This document shows positions 1 through 11,270 of a stretch of 64,000 bases of DNA, piece by piece. How positions within the stretch are numbered: position 1 is the stretch's first letter; the number at the start of each line of letters is the position of its first letter. This DNA comes from Cryptomeria japonica (taxonomy: Eukaryota; Streptophyta; Pinopsida; Cupressales; Cupressaceae). The stretch covers positions 625,395,740 through 625,459,739 of the forward strand of contig NC_081415.1 in assembly GCF_030272615.1 (NCBI RefSeq), written 5' to 3'. The position numbers were made by a program, and so were the translations under genes. The notes under the pieces were generated by a model that ran no database searches, was not told the origin of the DNA, and saw only the letters and a list, made by a program, of their open reading frames with translations.

Positions 1-732
1 CATTACAAAAAAGTCTCACTGACTACAGAGAGGCTACAACCTTCTCAAGATAAATGGACAACAATATAATAGAGTGAATTGCTGGAAATATCATCTACTA
101 TCCCTGATTACAGTCCCAGTTAAGCTCAATGTTGAAGGACTAAATCCTCTTCTGAATCCAATTCGATCACCAATGATCGACCAACTCCTTTGCCTGAATG
201 ATATTACAATATTCGCACATTAAATTCCTTGACCATGACCTTTCTAATAACCATGATACTTTACAAAGATTTTATACCTCTTATTTATACAAACCCTAAG
301 GCCTAAACCAATTAGTTCAGCCACCTAAAAGATATTACAATAAGATCATTACATAATTCCATATTACAATGATATACCATGTCGGCTTAAGACCAAAACA
401 ATAATAACAAATCTATGAAACATCTTGAATCATCCAACATGTAGAGTACATGCTAGCATGATACCGGTCCATAACCTAGATAGGTACTGGACCTATTCTA
501 GGTCCACCATGCCAAAGAAATGTCTTCAAGTAATTGAATCACGATCAAGGAACATCTTCAGCATCCTGAAATCCTCAAAGAAGCTGCACCAACACCAATT
601 GTGCATCTTGTCATGATTCCTCAATGAAATCTCTACTGGTAAAGCCTTAAACTAGTGTCGGTAAGGGTTTACCAGAGTGTATGATAATCATCCAATTACC
701 AAGCCAATACCAACTAACCAAAACATACTCAT
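1..732 (-). mobile_element. Degenerate copia-type LTR remnant, cut by the window start
   Basis: This stretch resembles the middle and end of the LTRs seen further on. It has the block around CTCACTGACTACAG, then AGATATTACAATAA, then CATGTCGGCTTAA, in the same order and orientation as in the LTRs at 4288-5287 and 24463-25520. It lacks a clean CCAACA terminus and any polypurine tract. It ends where a DNA-transposon terminus begins at 733. No reading frame in it looks like a gene. Confidence 0.5.
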
Positions 733-903
733 GGGTATGTGCAGGATCATGGTGTGCCAAAATAGGCCCTTAAGTGGCAATGAAATTTCAAAAAATCAGA
801 GTTATGTAGCTTGACATGAAAAATTGAATAAGTTATGAGCATTATTTTTAAAATATGTAAGAAGAGAATCTATAGAGAATTGAATATAGTTTCTAAGCTA
901 CTA
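733..903 (+). repeat. Degenerate terminus of the GGGTAWGTGCA TIR family
   Basis: The segment opens with GGGTATGTGCAGGATCATGG, a diverged version of the terminus of the element at 37681-42438 (GGGTAAGTGCACAAAGAT). Exactly 149 bp inside, at 882-903, lies a 22-bp block that matches the inverse of 42268-42289 with two mismatches. That block also lies exactly 149 bp from the 42438 terminus. The same offset in both places supports a real transposon end. The partner terminus was not found. Confidence 0.6.
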
Positions 904-1875
904 GTTGTTTTTTGAAAAAAAAAAATCCTATTTGATGAAAATTTTTAATTTCAATGGAGTGGTACAAAAATTTCAGGAAAAAGATAAGAAGTAGGTGTAT
1001 GTCTTTTATAAGATTTATAATATAAGTATTAGACTCATATCCAGATCTGACACATATTTTTTTATAATTTTTTATAAAGTAAATAATTATTTATGAATTT
1101 TTTACTACAACTTTTCACAAATTCAGAAACTCCTATGTTTGACCACCTTAACTTGGTCAAAACCTTATGAAATTCATTTTTTTTTAATTTTTCCCTATAG
1201 TTGATGAAGCATAGGATGTGATGCATATTTCGGATTCAAAAAATGTTATGCGGTTTGAAAGTTATGAGTATTTTTCAATCAGTCTATCAATCAGGACTTT
1301 TGTCAGAATGCAATTAGAAAATAAATAATAAATATTTATTAAAGTCTAAATAAGACAAGCCTTATATTGTTGGAAAGCTGAGAACGTCCTTAAAAAACCC
1401 TTTTCATTTTATCAATTTTGGCTATAAAAAAAGTCGTCAGCCACCAGTGTAAAGTCTGGAAAATCAAGGAATACTAAAAAAACACGTTTTTTTAGTTGAC
1501 TTTCCAGGCTTGTCACTTCCAAGACAAATCCCAAAGCAAACCCGAACCAAAAGATGGAGGGAAAAATTTATGTTTTAAAATTGGATATCCATTTTTGAAA
1601 AAATAAAAACATAAATTTTAGTAATTTGGGCATAACTTTTGCATTTTATATCAAAATTTTGATTTTTTATAGGCATTGGAAAGGTAATTAAGAGCTCTAT
1701 GATATAGAATAGGTATATTTTCAATTATTTGTTTTAAAAATAATTATAATTCATTTAAATTCATCCTTCATTTTTAAAACATAAAAAACTCATGACTTTT
1801 TCATATGATTTCCCTATTGCGTGAATTTTTGTAATAATCATCTCAAAATAAACTAAATAAGTAAATAATTAATAA
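904..1875. other. AT-rich interior of the left TIR element, no gene
   Basis: AT-rich DNA with many A and T runs and no coding frame of note. By position it corresponds to the AT-rich subterminal interior at 41590-42260 of the intact TIR element. Similarity beyond the first 170 bp is too weak to align by eye. Confidence 0.4.
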
Positions 1876-2317
1876 TAGAAAATTTATGAATTTGATTGAG
1901 TTTGATAAATTTTGATAAACCATGTTATCTATGTTTTTTCCTTTCTCCACCTTTCTCTCCAAAACCTATTGCTCCACCTATTTGTTTCTTCCTCCCTCTC
2001 TTTTGTCCATATTTATACATCTCTCTCTAGACCTATATCTCTAACTGTCAATGAATACCTTATTCAATCTCTCAAGCTCTACAAGGTGCTTATATTAGAA
2101 AATTTATGAATTTGATTGAGTTTGATAAATTTTGATAAACCATGTTATCTATGTTTGTTCCTTTCTCCACCTTTCTCTCCAAAACCTATTGCTCCACCTA
2201 TTTGTTTCTTCCTCCCTCTCTTTTGTCCATATTTATACATCTCTCTCTAGACCTATATCTCTAACTATCAATGAATACCTCATTCAATCTCTCAAGCTCT
2301 ACAAGGTGCTTATATTT
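1876..2317. repeat. Tandem duplication, two 220-bp copies
   Basis: The copies start at 1876 and 2096, each opening with TAGAAAATTTATGAATTTGA, and differ at only a few bases. Each includes a pyrimidine-rich stretch. Short reading frames in both copies are by-products of that composition, not genes. Confidence 0.9.
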
Positions 2318-2410
2318 CTACCTCTTCATAATTTCCTCCTCTATGTCACTCTCTCTTCCCTAAGATCTATACTAGTGTCTCTGCATTTCCTTCTCATTTC
2401 TAGCAACAAA

Positions 2411-3170
2411 ATTCAGAGGGGACAAGGAGAGGCGTAGGGAAGTATCAAAAAAGGAGAGCGGGAGAGAGGTGAGAAGGATATTAATTGGGGGTAAGAGAGA
2501 GTGTGAGAGAGAGATCTCTAGGTAATTAGGTGGAAGGAAAAGAGAGGGAGGGAGGGGATGATTGGGGTGAAGAGAGAATGCGAGGGAGAGTTTGAGATTA
2601 TTAGGGGGTAGGAGGAGAGGGGGAGAGAGAAAAGTATCAACAAAGAGAGAAGAGAGATGGGGACAAAGGTGAAGAGAGGCATAGAGAGTAATTAGGGGGT
2701 GGGGAGAGGGGGAGAGGGAAGTATCTATAAACCCATAGGAGGAGAGAGGTGATCAAGGGTAATTGAGGGAAAGAAATAATGTGAGAGAGAGTTGGGTGTA
2801 ATTATCGGATAAGAAGAGAGGGAGAAGAGTAAGTATCAACAAAAGGAGAGAGGGAGAGATGTGGAGAGAAATGAAGAGAGTGATATAGAGAGGATAATTA
2901 GCAGGAGTAGAGGGGAAGAGGGAAGTATTAACAAAGAGATGGACTAGAGAGAGGGTAATCAGGGGGCTCTCTCCCCATCTCTCCCCCCTCTTTCTTTCTT
3001 GATACTACCTCCCTCTCTCTCCCCCTACCATTCCCCTAATTACCTTCTCTCTAGACCTCTCTCTTTTAACCTCTCTCATCATCTCTCCCTTTCTCCCTTT
3101 GTTGATACTTTCTCATCCCCCCTCTCCTCCCAACACCTAATTGCCGCCAACTCTCTCTAATTCTCTCTTC
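2411..3170. repeat. GA-rich block followed by CT-rich block, partly inverted
   Basis: About 2411-2966 is purine-rich (GAGAGAGGG variants) and about 2967-3170 is pyrimidine-rich (CTCTCTCCC variants). Words such as GGTAATTAGGGG in the first part recur as complements (CCCCTAATTACC) in the second, so the two arms can pair. The block directly adjoins satellite block 1, as GA/CT tracts do at the other two satellite blocks. Confidence 0.8.
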
Positions 3171-3197
3171 CCAAATGTTATCCTTACCTCTAACTTT

Positions 3198-4287
3198 ACC
3201 ATATGACTCCTTAGGTGTCATTAAGGGTCATATTGTGTCCTAATGAGTCATATGGTGTCCTATTAACCCTTAGGACACCATATGATTTTGTTAGGGGTCA
3301 TATGGTATGCTAAGGGTTAATATTGTGTCTTAAAGGGTCATATGCTCATATGGTGTCCTATGACCTCTTAGGACACCATATGACTCCTTAAAACACTATA
3401 TGGTGTTTTTATGGGTTGTATGGTGTCCTAAGGGGTCACATGATATCCTATGACCCCTTAGGACACCATATGGTGTCGTTAGGGTTTGTATGGTGTGCTA
3501 AGGGGTCATAAGATATTATATGACCACTTAGGACACTATATGACCCCTAAGGTATCTTTAGGGGTCATATTGTGTCCTAAGAGGTCATGTATGGTGTCAT
3601 ATGACCCCTTAGGACACCATATGATGTCATCATGGATTATATGGTGTCCTAAGAGATCATATGGTGTCCTATGACCCCTTAAGACAACATATGATCCTTT
3701 AGGTGTTGTTTGGGGTCATATTATGTTCTAATGGATCATGCAGTGTCCTATGACCCCTTAGGACACCATATGGCATCATTAGGGGTTATATGGTGTGCTA
3801 AGGGGTCATATTGTGTCTTAAGGGGTCACAGGAAGTCATATGACTACTTAGGACACCATATGACCCATTAGGTGTTATTAGGGGTTATATTGTGTCTTAA
3901 GGGTTCATATGGTGTCCTGTGACCCCTTAGGTGTTGTTAGGGGTCATATTGTGTCCTAATGGGTCATATGGTATTTTATAACACCTTTGGATACCATATG
4001 GCATCTTATAACCCCTTAGGATATCATATGGCATCGTTAGGGGTTATATGGTGTGATACGGGGTCATATTTTATCTTAAAGGGTCATAGGACATCATATG
4101 ACTCATTAGGACACCATATGACCCCTTAGATGTCGTTAGGGGTCATATTGTGTCCTAAAGGGTCATATGGTGTCTCATGAACCTTCAGGACACCATATGA
4201 TGTCATTATATCTTATGGTGTCATAAGAGGTCATATGGTGTTCTATGAGCCTTTAGGACACCATATGGTGTCGTTAGGGGTCGTATG
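3198..4287. repeat. Palindromic 20-bp satellite, block 1
   Basis: Degenerate repeats of TCATATGGTGTCCTAAGGGG occur on both strands in alternation, so each copy can pair with a neighbour. Divergence between copies is high. The block is cut by Copia-1 at 4288. The same family recurs at 11271-15212 and 39210-40994. Short frames inside are repeat translations. Confidence 0.9.
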
Positions 4288-5287
4288 TGTTAGGTCTCGA
4301 GGAAAACTAAGAGGGGGGGGTGAATCTATTGTCAAATAAACTCAAACCAAAAAACAACTTAACCAACTTAATTCTTAATACCGATAAACCAGTTAACTAT
4401 GTCGGTAGACAGTTTTAACAGTTAATTGCTATACTGGTAAAGATTAATGCATGAAACATAAACATAAAGTCATCCACAACACATAACACCAATATTTGTA
4501 CGTGGAAACCCTGTAAGGGGAAAAACCATGGTGGGAAACCTTACCCACAATCAGATGATACTACTGCAGATAGTAAGTGTACATAAATGGGGTCTGCACA
4601 TGCAGAAAGGCCAATAACCTAGAGCTCACTGCTCAATCACAAAATGGGAGTCACACTAACTACAGTTGGATGGCTAAATCCAATAAGAATGTACTACACA
4701 AAATAGCATCTTCATATGTTGGATTCAGTACCAGTGTAATGCTGATATGCTTTCACAAAAACCCAGCTTCACCTTCAAATGATGTCTTCGTGTATAGCTC
4801 ATCTTACAAATAAGATCTTACATTTATACCATAACCTAAGACCAATTTTAGTAGGTCAGCTCTATAAGATATTACAATAAAAACATTTTACAAACAATAT
4901 AATATCTAATGCAATAACTGATTGAACATGTCGGCTTAATGCATTTACAACAATAATTAATTATCTCCATAGTGTGCCATGCTGATTTGGAAAAGATAAA
5001 CCTACCGGTGTAACCCTAGACCTATTTGTCGGTAACAACAAATATGCAATTATGAATATACCAACAAACAAAACTCCAGGACAAGATGTCCAGATGATGT
5101 CTTTGGCATTACCAAGTGTTTTCCATATCATTCCAAGTTTCGGTGATCATTATATCTTGCCGGTGTGCCATATACCAGTAACTATGTAATAGTTACTTGC
5201 TTGCCGGTGAATGTTGCTAGATCTCCAAAGTGCTAGTGTTTTAGTAGGTGTTGACATCAATGACAAAACCATACCAAAATACCAACA
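4288..5287 (-). repeat. Copia-1 3' LTR
   Basis: Runs from TGTTAGGTCTCGA to ACCAACA on the plus strand, 1,000 bp. It is shorter than its partner at 9813 because about 60 bp around 4800 (before ATCTTACAAATAAGATC) is missing. It contains the GGAAACC...AAAAACCATGGTGGG core shared by other LTRs here. Confidence 0.93.
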
Positions 5288-5301
5288 ATCTCCCCCTTTG
5301 G
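5288..5301 (-). other. Copia-1 polypurine tract
   Basis: On the minus strand this reads CCAAAGGGGGAGAT directly before the LTR. It is the expected second-strand primer for an LTR retrotransposon. The same tract lies at 25521 for Copia-2. Confidence 0.85.
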
Positions 5302-5685
5302 CATTGATGGCAACACAAGATGGAAAAACCATCAAAATACCAAAATAGAAATGCCAAGTATCGAAAACCAACAATCTCCAAAAAAGATCATAACCAGAAA
5401 TCAAAGAGTAATAATCTCTCCTAAACAACAATCTCTCCCCCTGGGAGCAACATGTATTTTCTAAAGTTTTTAATACCAATCTCTCCAAAAGATAATGTGT
5501 TTTTTCATAGATATCTCTCCCCCTTTGACATCAAATGCCAAAGTTACAATAAAACCAAGTCCATATACAAAATACCAATCAATTCAATATACCAACTACT
5601 CCCCCTGAGAAGTAGCTTCCTCATCAAAGACCAGAGTAAAAGATTTCTCTCTTAATTTTGTCGGTTGATGACAATCATCAACTGT

Positions 5686-7422
5686 CTAAGTCTCTACCGG
5701 TGGTGATATGACTCCAAGCTGATCTCTGAGATATTCAAAATTCTCCTTAGGCAAAGGTTTAGTGAAAATATTTGCAATCTACTCTTTAGTATTCACATAA
5801 ACCAGTTTTATCTCCTTAGCTTCAACATTTTCCCTTAGAAAATTCAGTTTGATAGAAACATGTTTGGTTTTAGAATGTAATACCAGATTCTTACATATAT
5901 CAATTGCTGCAGTGTTATCACAATAGATAGTAATAGGTTCCTTGCATTTTACCTTTATGTCTTTTAACATTTTCTTAAGCCATAGTACCTATGTACAATT
6001 AGTTGCTGCTGAACATACTCTGATTCTGTTGTTGATAAAGATGTACAACTCCGTTTCTTACTCAACCAAGAAACTAGTCTGTTTCCAAGAAAGAATGCTC
6101 CGCCGGTGGTGTTTTTTCTATCATCCACATCTCTTGCCCAATTTGCATCTGTGTATGCACATAATTCAAATTTTTCATCTCTAGGATACCATAATCCAAG
6201 ATTTATAGTGCCTTGTAAGTATCGAAAAATCCTTTTTACTGCCGATTCATGATTTTCTCTAGGATTACTTTGAAGTCTAGAAAAAATACATACTGCATTC
6301 ATAATATTAGGTTTGGTTTGTGTCAAATACAGTAAACCTCCTATCATAGATTTGTATCTAGTTGGATTAATAGGTGTATATTCATCTCTTCACCATAATT
6401 TGTCATTTGTTGTCATAGGTGTGCTTACTGGTTTAGAGTTCTCCATCCCAAATTTCTTTAGTAACTCTCATAGACATTTCAAATTCTTGCTGCATTTTAA
6501 TAGAAAATTCCTTACATAAACCATCTTCTCCTCCAAAGATTATATCATCAACAAATACTTCTATGATCAGGATGTCATCATTAGCTATTTTGTAATATAA
6601 ATTGTTGTCTGCATTTCCTTTAGTAAAACCAATCTTTAAAAGATACTTATCCAATCTTGCATACAAAGCTCTTGGAGCTTGTTTTAATCCATACAGACCT
6701 TTTCTTAACTTGCATACCATATCATTGTCATCTATCAAAGAAAATCCATCAGGTTGTTCAATGTATACTTCCTCTTCAAGATCTCCATTCAAAAATGCAC
6801 ATTTGATATCCATTTGATAAACTTTGTAGTTCTTGTGTGCTGCAAAAACCAGGAATAATCTGACTGCCTCAATTCTAGCTACCGGTGCAAAGGTTTCATT
6901 ATAATAAACTCCTTTTTTCTGAGAATATCCCTTACACACTAGTCTTTCTTTATTTCTGAAGACCTTACCATCTTCATTAAGTTTGTTTCTGAATACCCAT
7001 TTGGTTCCAATTACATTTTAATCTTTAGGTCGGGGAACTAATCTCCAAGTGTTATTTTTCTCAATTTGTTCTAATTCTTCTTCCATAGCTTTAATCCAAA
7101 ATTTATCTTCACATGCCTTATTAATAGATGATGGTTCAATTTGAGAAATAAGATATACCTCTTCATTTGCCAATCTTCCTCTTGTCATAACTCCTTTAAA
7201 CTTGTTTCCAATTATCAGAACTTTAGAATGATTTAGTCTTACATACCGGGGTGTCTTTGTTTGCTGTTGTTCTTCAATTACTGTGGAATCCTTAGATGGT
7301 ACCGGGGTAATTGGATCTTCATTCTGTACTAGTGGATTTAGTGTAGGTTCATTTGTCAAAAATTTTGTTGTCGGTTTAGAGTCTATATACCTTGAAGTTC
7401 CTTTGAATTGTTCATCAATTTT
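5686..7422 (-). pseudogene. Copia-1 reverse transcriptase and RNase H, broken
   Basis: Shows the post-integrase linker, then RT with the QMDIKCAFLNG block, LYGLKQAPRA and the catalytic FVDD (about 6555), then RNase H with YTDANW, SLSTTESEY and IYCDNTAAID, ending at a TAG at 5686. Compared with Copia-2, roughly 100 bp are missing between the SM of EFEMSM and LKKFGMEN near 6470, which removes part of RT and shifts the frame. Further stops separate the pieces at 7359-7018, 6939-6433, 6347-5964 and 5970-5779. In a live element this region copies the RNA genome into DNA in virus-like particles. Confidence 0.92.
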
Positions 7423-8638
7423 TTACATTTGTACTCTCAACAATTTTCTGCAATCTCTTGTTAAAACATCTATATGCCTTTCTCTTAGATGAATAACCAA
7501 GAAATATTCCTTCATCACTTCTAGGATCAAATTTTCCAATATACTCATCTGTTTTGATATAACATTTACTTCCAAAAATTCTGAAATACTTAAGAGTAGG
7601 AGTATTACCAAATCATAGTTCATGAGGGGTCTTACCGGTTTCACCTTTGATGTGAACTTTGTTGAATGCATAGACCACTGTACTAGCTGCTTCTCTCCAA
7701 TACACATGTGGTAGGTTTGCTTCTGATAACATACTTCTTGCTACATCCAAGATAGTTCTATTTTTCCTTTCAACAACTCCATTTTGCTATGGTGTCTGAG
7801 GTGTTGATAGTCATCTTCTGATTCCATTCACTTCACAGAATGTATTAAAGTCCTTAGATGTGAATTCTCCTCCTTGATCTGATCTTAAGCATTTGATTTT
7901 CTTACTGGTTTCATTTTCAACCATTGCTTTGAACAATTTGAACTTTCCAAGTGCTTCTAATTTTTCTCTTAGAAAAGTAACCCAACACATTCTAGAATAG
8001 TCATCAATGATTAGCATGAAATATCTATCACCTTGTAAGCTTTTAGTTCTAGCTGGACCACATAAATTAGTGTGAATCAAATCAAGAGCATTATTGGATT
8101 TTTCTAGAATACTTTTGAAACTAGCTCTAACTTGTTTTCCAAATTGACATTCCTTACAAATTGTATTCTGAGGTTTGACAATTTTAGGTAAATCCCTAAC
8201 TGCCTTAGTAGTACTGATCTTTACCATGCAATCAAAGTTTACATGATAGAGTCTCTGATGCCATAACCAACTTTCATCTATATGTGCAATAAAGCAAGTC
8301 TTTTCACTGTTATTCAAAGGAAAGATGTTACCTCTAGTCTGATTACCGGTTGCAATTTCCAAACCAGTTCTATTCATGATTTTGCATAACCCATTTTTAA
8401 ATTGTAACTGAAATCCTTTCTCAACTAATTGACCAACACTTAAAAGATTATGCTTTAATAATTCAACATAGTAAACATTGTCAGTGTTATTCTTACCATT
8501 AAAAGATATTGTACCCTTACCTTTGATTGAACAAGCTTTGTCATCCCCAAACCTTACTAAACCTCCATTATATTCTTGAAAGTTCAAGAATTTACCTTTG
8601 TCTCCTGTCATATGATGTGAGCATCCTAAGTCAATGAT
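7423..8638 (-). pseudogene. Copia-1 protease end and integrase, broken
   Basis: The frame resumes after a TAG at 8639 (probably an old TGG codon) just before the protease site. That site reads DLGCSHHMTG where copia proteases have DSG. The zinc-binding region has H...H then CKEC about 30 residues later, followed by the catalytic core. The first core Asp, expected in DLCGP, reads NLCGP here, while RSDQGGEF keeps the second Asp. Near 7800 stops interrupt the segment before the PQQNGVVERKN-type block. The loss of core residues shows the copy is inert even apart from the stops. Confidence 0.9.
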
Positions 8639-9756
8639 CTATTCATCCTTTAATTCAACTTTAGCTACTAGGGCTTGTTCTACGGGTTGAGCAGTAGGTG
8701 CCATTTGATCTTCTGTTATAGCAACAAAAACCCATCCATTGTCTACTGGATCCTCATCAAAATCGTCAGTCACACCTTCATCAGCAATGTAACAAGATTT
8801 GTCTTTATTCTTCTTAAATCTGTATCTCTGATATTCAAGATTAAGCTTGTATGTTCTTCTAGCTTCTTCTCTTAGTCTAGCATGTCTATCAAGGCATCTT
8901 GAAGCCATATGACCAATCTTATTGCAGTTAAAACATTTAAAGGGTGCTTTACCTTCATACTTACTTCCAACTGGACCTTTAGGCATTTTCCTTGCAAATA
9001 TTGCTTCAAGTTCTTCAAGTTCTTCATTCTCTTTCCTGCTTTCTTCAAGTTCTCTTGCATAAAGGCTTTCCAATCAGATTTGTCAAATGATGGAGTAGAT
9101 GATGTTGATGCTTTAAAGGCTAAATCTGTCTTAATAGTAGCAATAGGACCAAATTCCTCAATTTCAAAAGCTGAAAGTTTTCCAATCAATGTATCCCTAG
9201 TAACTGATGTATTAGGCATTGTTCTCAACTCATTTATAGCAATAACCTTCATTTTATATGCCGGTGGAAATCCTCTTAAAACTTTTGACACAATTTCATC
9301 CTCACTTAAGGTTCCTCCACAACATTTAATACCCAATACAATTTCATTTACTCTTTCCATAAAAGGAGAAATCCTTTCATCTTCTTCCATTTTCAGATGC
9401 TCATACTTGACCCGAAAGCTTTCAAGTTTTGCAATTTTGACTGTGGAATCTCCTTCATTTAGTTTTTCCAAATGATCCCAAATAGCTTTAACAGTAGACC
9501 TATCTGATAGTCCCAGGATTTGTTGATCTGATAATGTGCTCAAAAGTTCTTCTCTTGCTTTGCAATCATTTTCCTCATCTTTTGGCAAGTTAGCTGGACT
9601 GGGTTGACCTGGTACAGCAGTAGTATAACCATTCTTTGTAACTTCCCAGATGTCTTTTCCAATGCAATTCGGACGTGTCTCCATTCTGATCTTCCATATG
9701 CCATAGTTGGTTCCATCAAGTTTAGGACTATCCTTCCTGAAATAGTTAGTAGACAT
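8639..9756 (-). pseudogene. Copia-1 gag (capsid and CCHC nucleocapsid), one frameshift
   Basis: Starts at ATG 9756 in MSTNYFRKDSPKLDGTNYGI, a typical copia Gag start with the LDGTNYGIWK block. The capsid-like part runs to about 9073. There a one-base loss (CTTTT to CTTT near 9065) moves the frame. The second half continues at 9073-8639 with the zinc knuckle CFNCNKIGHMASRC, a perfect CX2CX4HX4C. Gag packages RNA and forms the particle. The frameshift differs in position from the one in Copia-2, so it is independent decay. Confidence 0.92.
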
Positions 9757-9798
9757 TGGATCTCCTCAAGCTGTTAAACTTTTGCAAAAGAGGACTAG

Positions 9799-9812
9799 GC
9801 TCTGATACCAAT
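9799..9812 (-). other. Copia-1 primer-binding site
   Basis: The minus strand reads ATTGGTATCAGAGCC directly after the 5' LTR end. TGGTATCAGAGC is complementary to the 3' end of plant initiator Met-tRNA. Confidence 0.92.
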
Positions 9813-10871
9813 TGTTAGGTCTCGAAGACAACTGAGAGGGGGGGGGGTGAATCAGTTGTCTAATAAATTCAAACCAAAAACAACTTAACCAACTTAATGC
9901 TTAATACTGGTAAACCAGTTAAGTATGTTGGTAGACAGTTTTAACAGTTAATTGCTATACCAGTAAAGATTAATGCATGAAACATAAACACAAAGTCATC
10001 CACAACACATAACACCAATATTTGTACGTGGAAATCCTGTAAGGGGAAAAACCATGGTGGGAAACCTTACCCACAATCAGATGATACTACTATAGATAGT
10101 AGGTGTACATAAATGGGGTCTAGACATGCAAAAAGGCCAACAACCTAGAGCTCAGTGCTCAATCACAAAATGGGAGTCACACTGACTACAGTTGGATGGT
10201 TAAATCCAATAAGAATGTACTGCACAAAATAGCATCTTCATATGTTTGATTCAGTACCAGTGTAATGTTGATATGCTTTCACAAAAACCTAGCTTCACCT
10301 TCAAATGATGTCTTCATGTATAGCTCTGCTTAATCTCGCATATACCTTCACACAATCCTTTTTTGCATTCCACATTTGATCTTACAAATAAGATCTTACA
10401 TTTATACCATAACCTAAGACCAATTTAAGTAGGTCGGCTCTACAAGATATTACAATAAAAATATTTTACAAACAATATAATATTTGATGCAATAACCGAT
10501 TGAACATGTTGTCTTAATGCATTTACAACAATAATTAATCATCTCCATAGCGTTCCATGCTACTCTGGAAAAGATAAACCTGCCAGTGTAACCCTAGATA
10601 ACCCTGGACCTATTTGCCGAGAAAAGAAAATATGCAAATATGAATATACCAATGGTTAATTCATTAAGATAAGATGTCCACATGATGTCTTCGATATTAC
10701 CAAGTGTCTTCCATATCATTCCAAGTGCTAGTGATCATTATATCCTGCAGGTGAACCATATACCAGTAACTGTGCAATAGTTACTTGCTTGCCGGTGAAT
10801 GCTGCTAGATCTCCAAAGTGCTAGTGTTTTAGTAGGTGTTGACATCAATGATATAACCATACCAAAATACA
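9813..10871 (-). repeat. Copia-1 5' LTR, right edge eroded
   Basis: Starts TGTTAGGTCTCGAAG and follows the 3' LTR through to ACCAAAATAC. The last bases (CAACA) are replaced by AAATAGAGAG, where a GA microsatellite begins. In element orientation this is the start of the LTR, so its outer edge has been lost by recombination, slippage or deletion. Confidence 0.9.
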
Positions 10872-10872
10872 A

Positions 10873-10903
10873 ATAGAGAGAGAGAGAAGTAGAGGGAGAG
10901 AGG

Positions 10904-10961
<58 letters not shown>

Positions 10962-11270
10962 GAGAGGGAGAGAGGGAGAAAGAGAGAGAGAGAGAGGAGG
11001 AGAGGGAGAGGGATAAATAGTGGGAGAGAGAGAGAGAGAGAGAGAGGAGTGTAGAGAGAGAGAGGAGGGGAGGGAGAGAGGGAGAAAGAGAGAGAGAGAG
11101 AGAGAGGAGAGAGAGAAAGGAAGAGGGAGAGAGAGGGAGAGAGAGAGATAGCGAGAGAGAAGAGAGAGAGAAGGAAGGAGAGAGAGAGGAGAGAGAGAGA
11201 GGAGAGAGAGAGAGGAGGAGGAGAGGGAGGGAGAGAGAGGGAGGGAGGGAGGGAGAGAGAGAGAGAGAGA
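10873..11270. repeat. (GA)n microsatellite with GGGA interruptions
   Basis: About 400 bp of nearly pure purine, dominated by GAGAGA with GGAGAGGGAGAGAGGGAGAAAGA higher patterns. It separates Copia-1 from satellite block 2. Long Ser-Leu frames on the opposite strand are translations of the repeat and are not genes. Confidence 0.95.

Larger units (their letters stand above)
4288..10871 (-). mobile_element. Copia-1: Ty1/copia LTR retrotransposon, decayed
   Basis: An element of about 6.6 kb on the minus strand with two LTRs, an initiator Met-tRNA binding site next to the right LTR, a polypurine tract next to the left LTR, and gag-protease-integrase-RT-RNase H in copia order. The left flank is satellite (GTATG before 4288). 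The right LTR lacks its terminal CCAACA and runs into a GA tract, so no target duplication remains. Frameshifts, stops and a small RT deletion make it non-functional. Confidence 0.95.
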
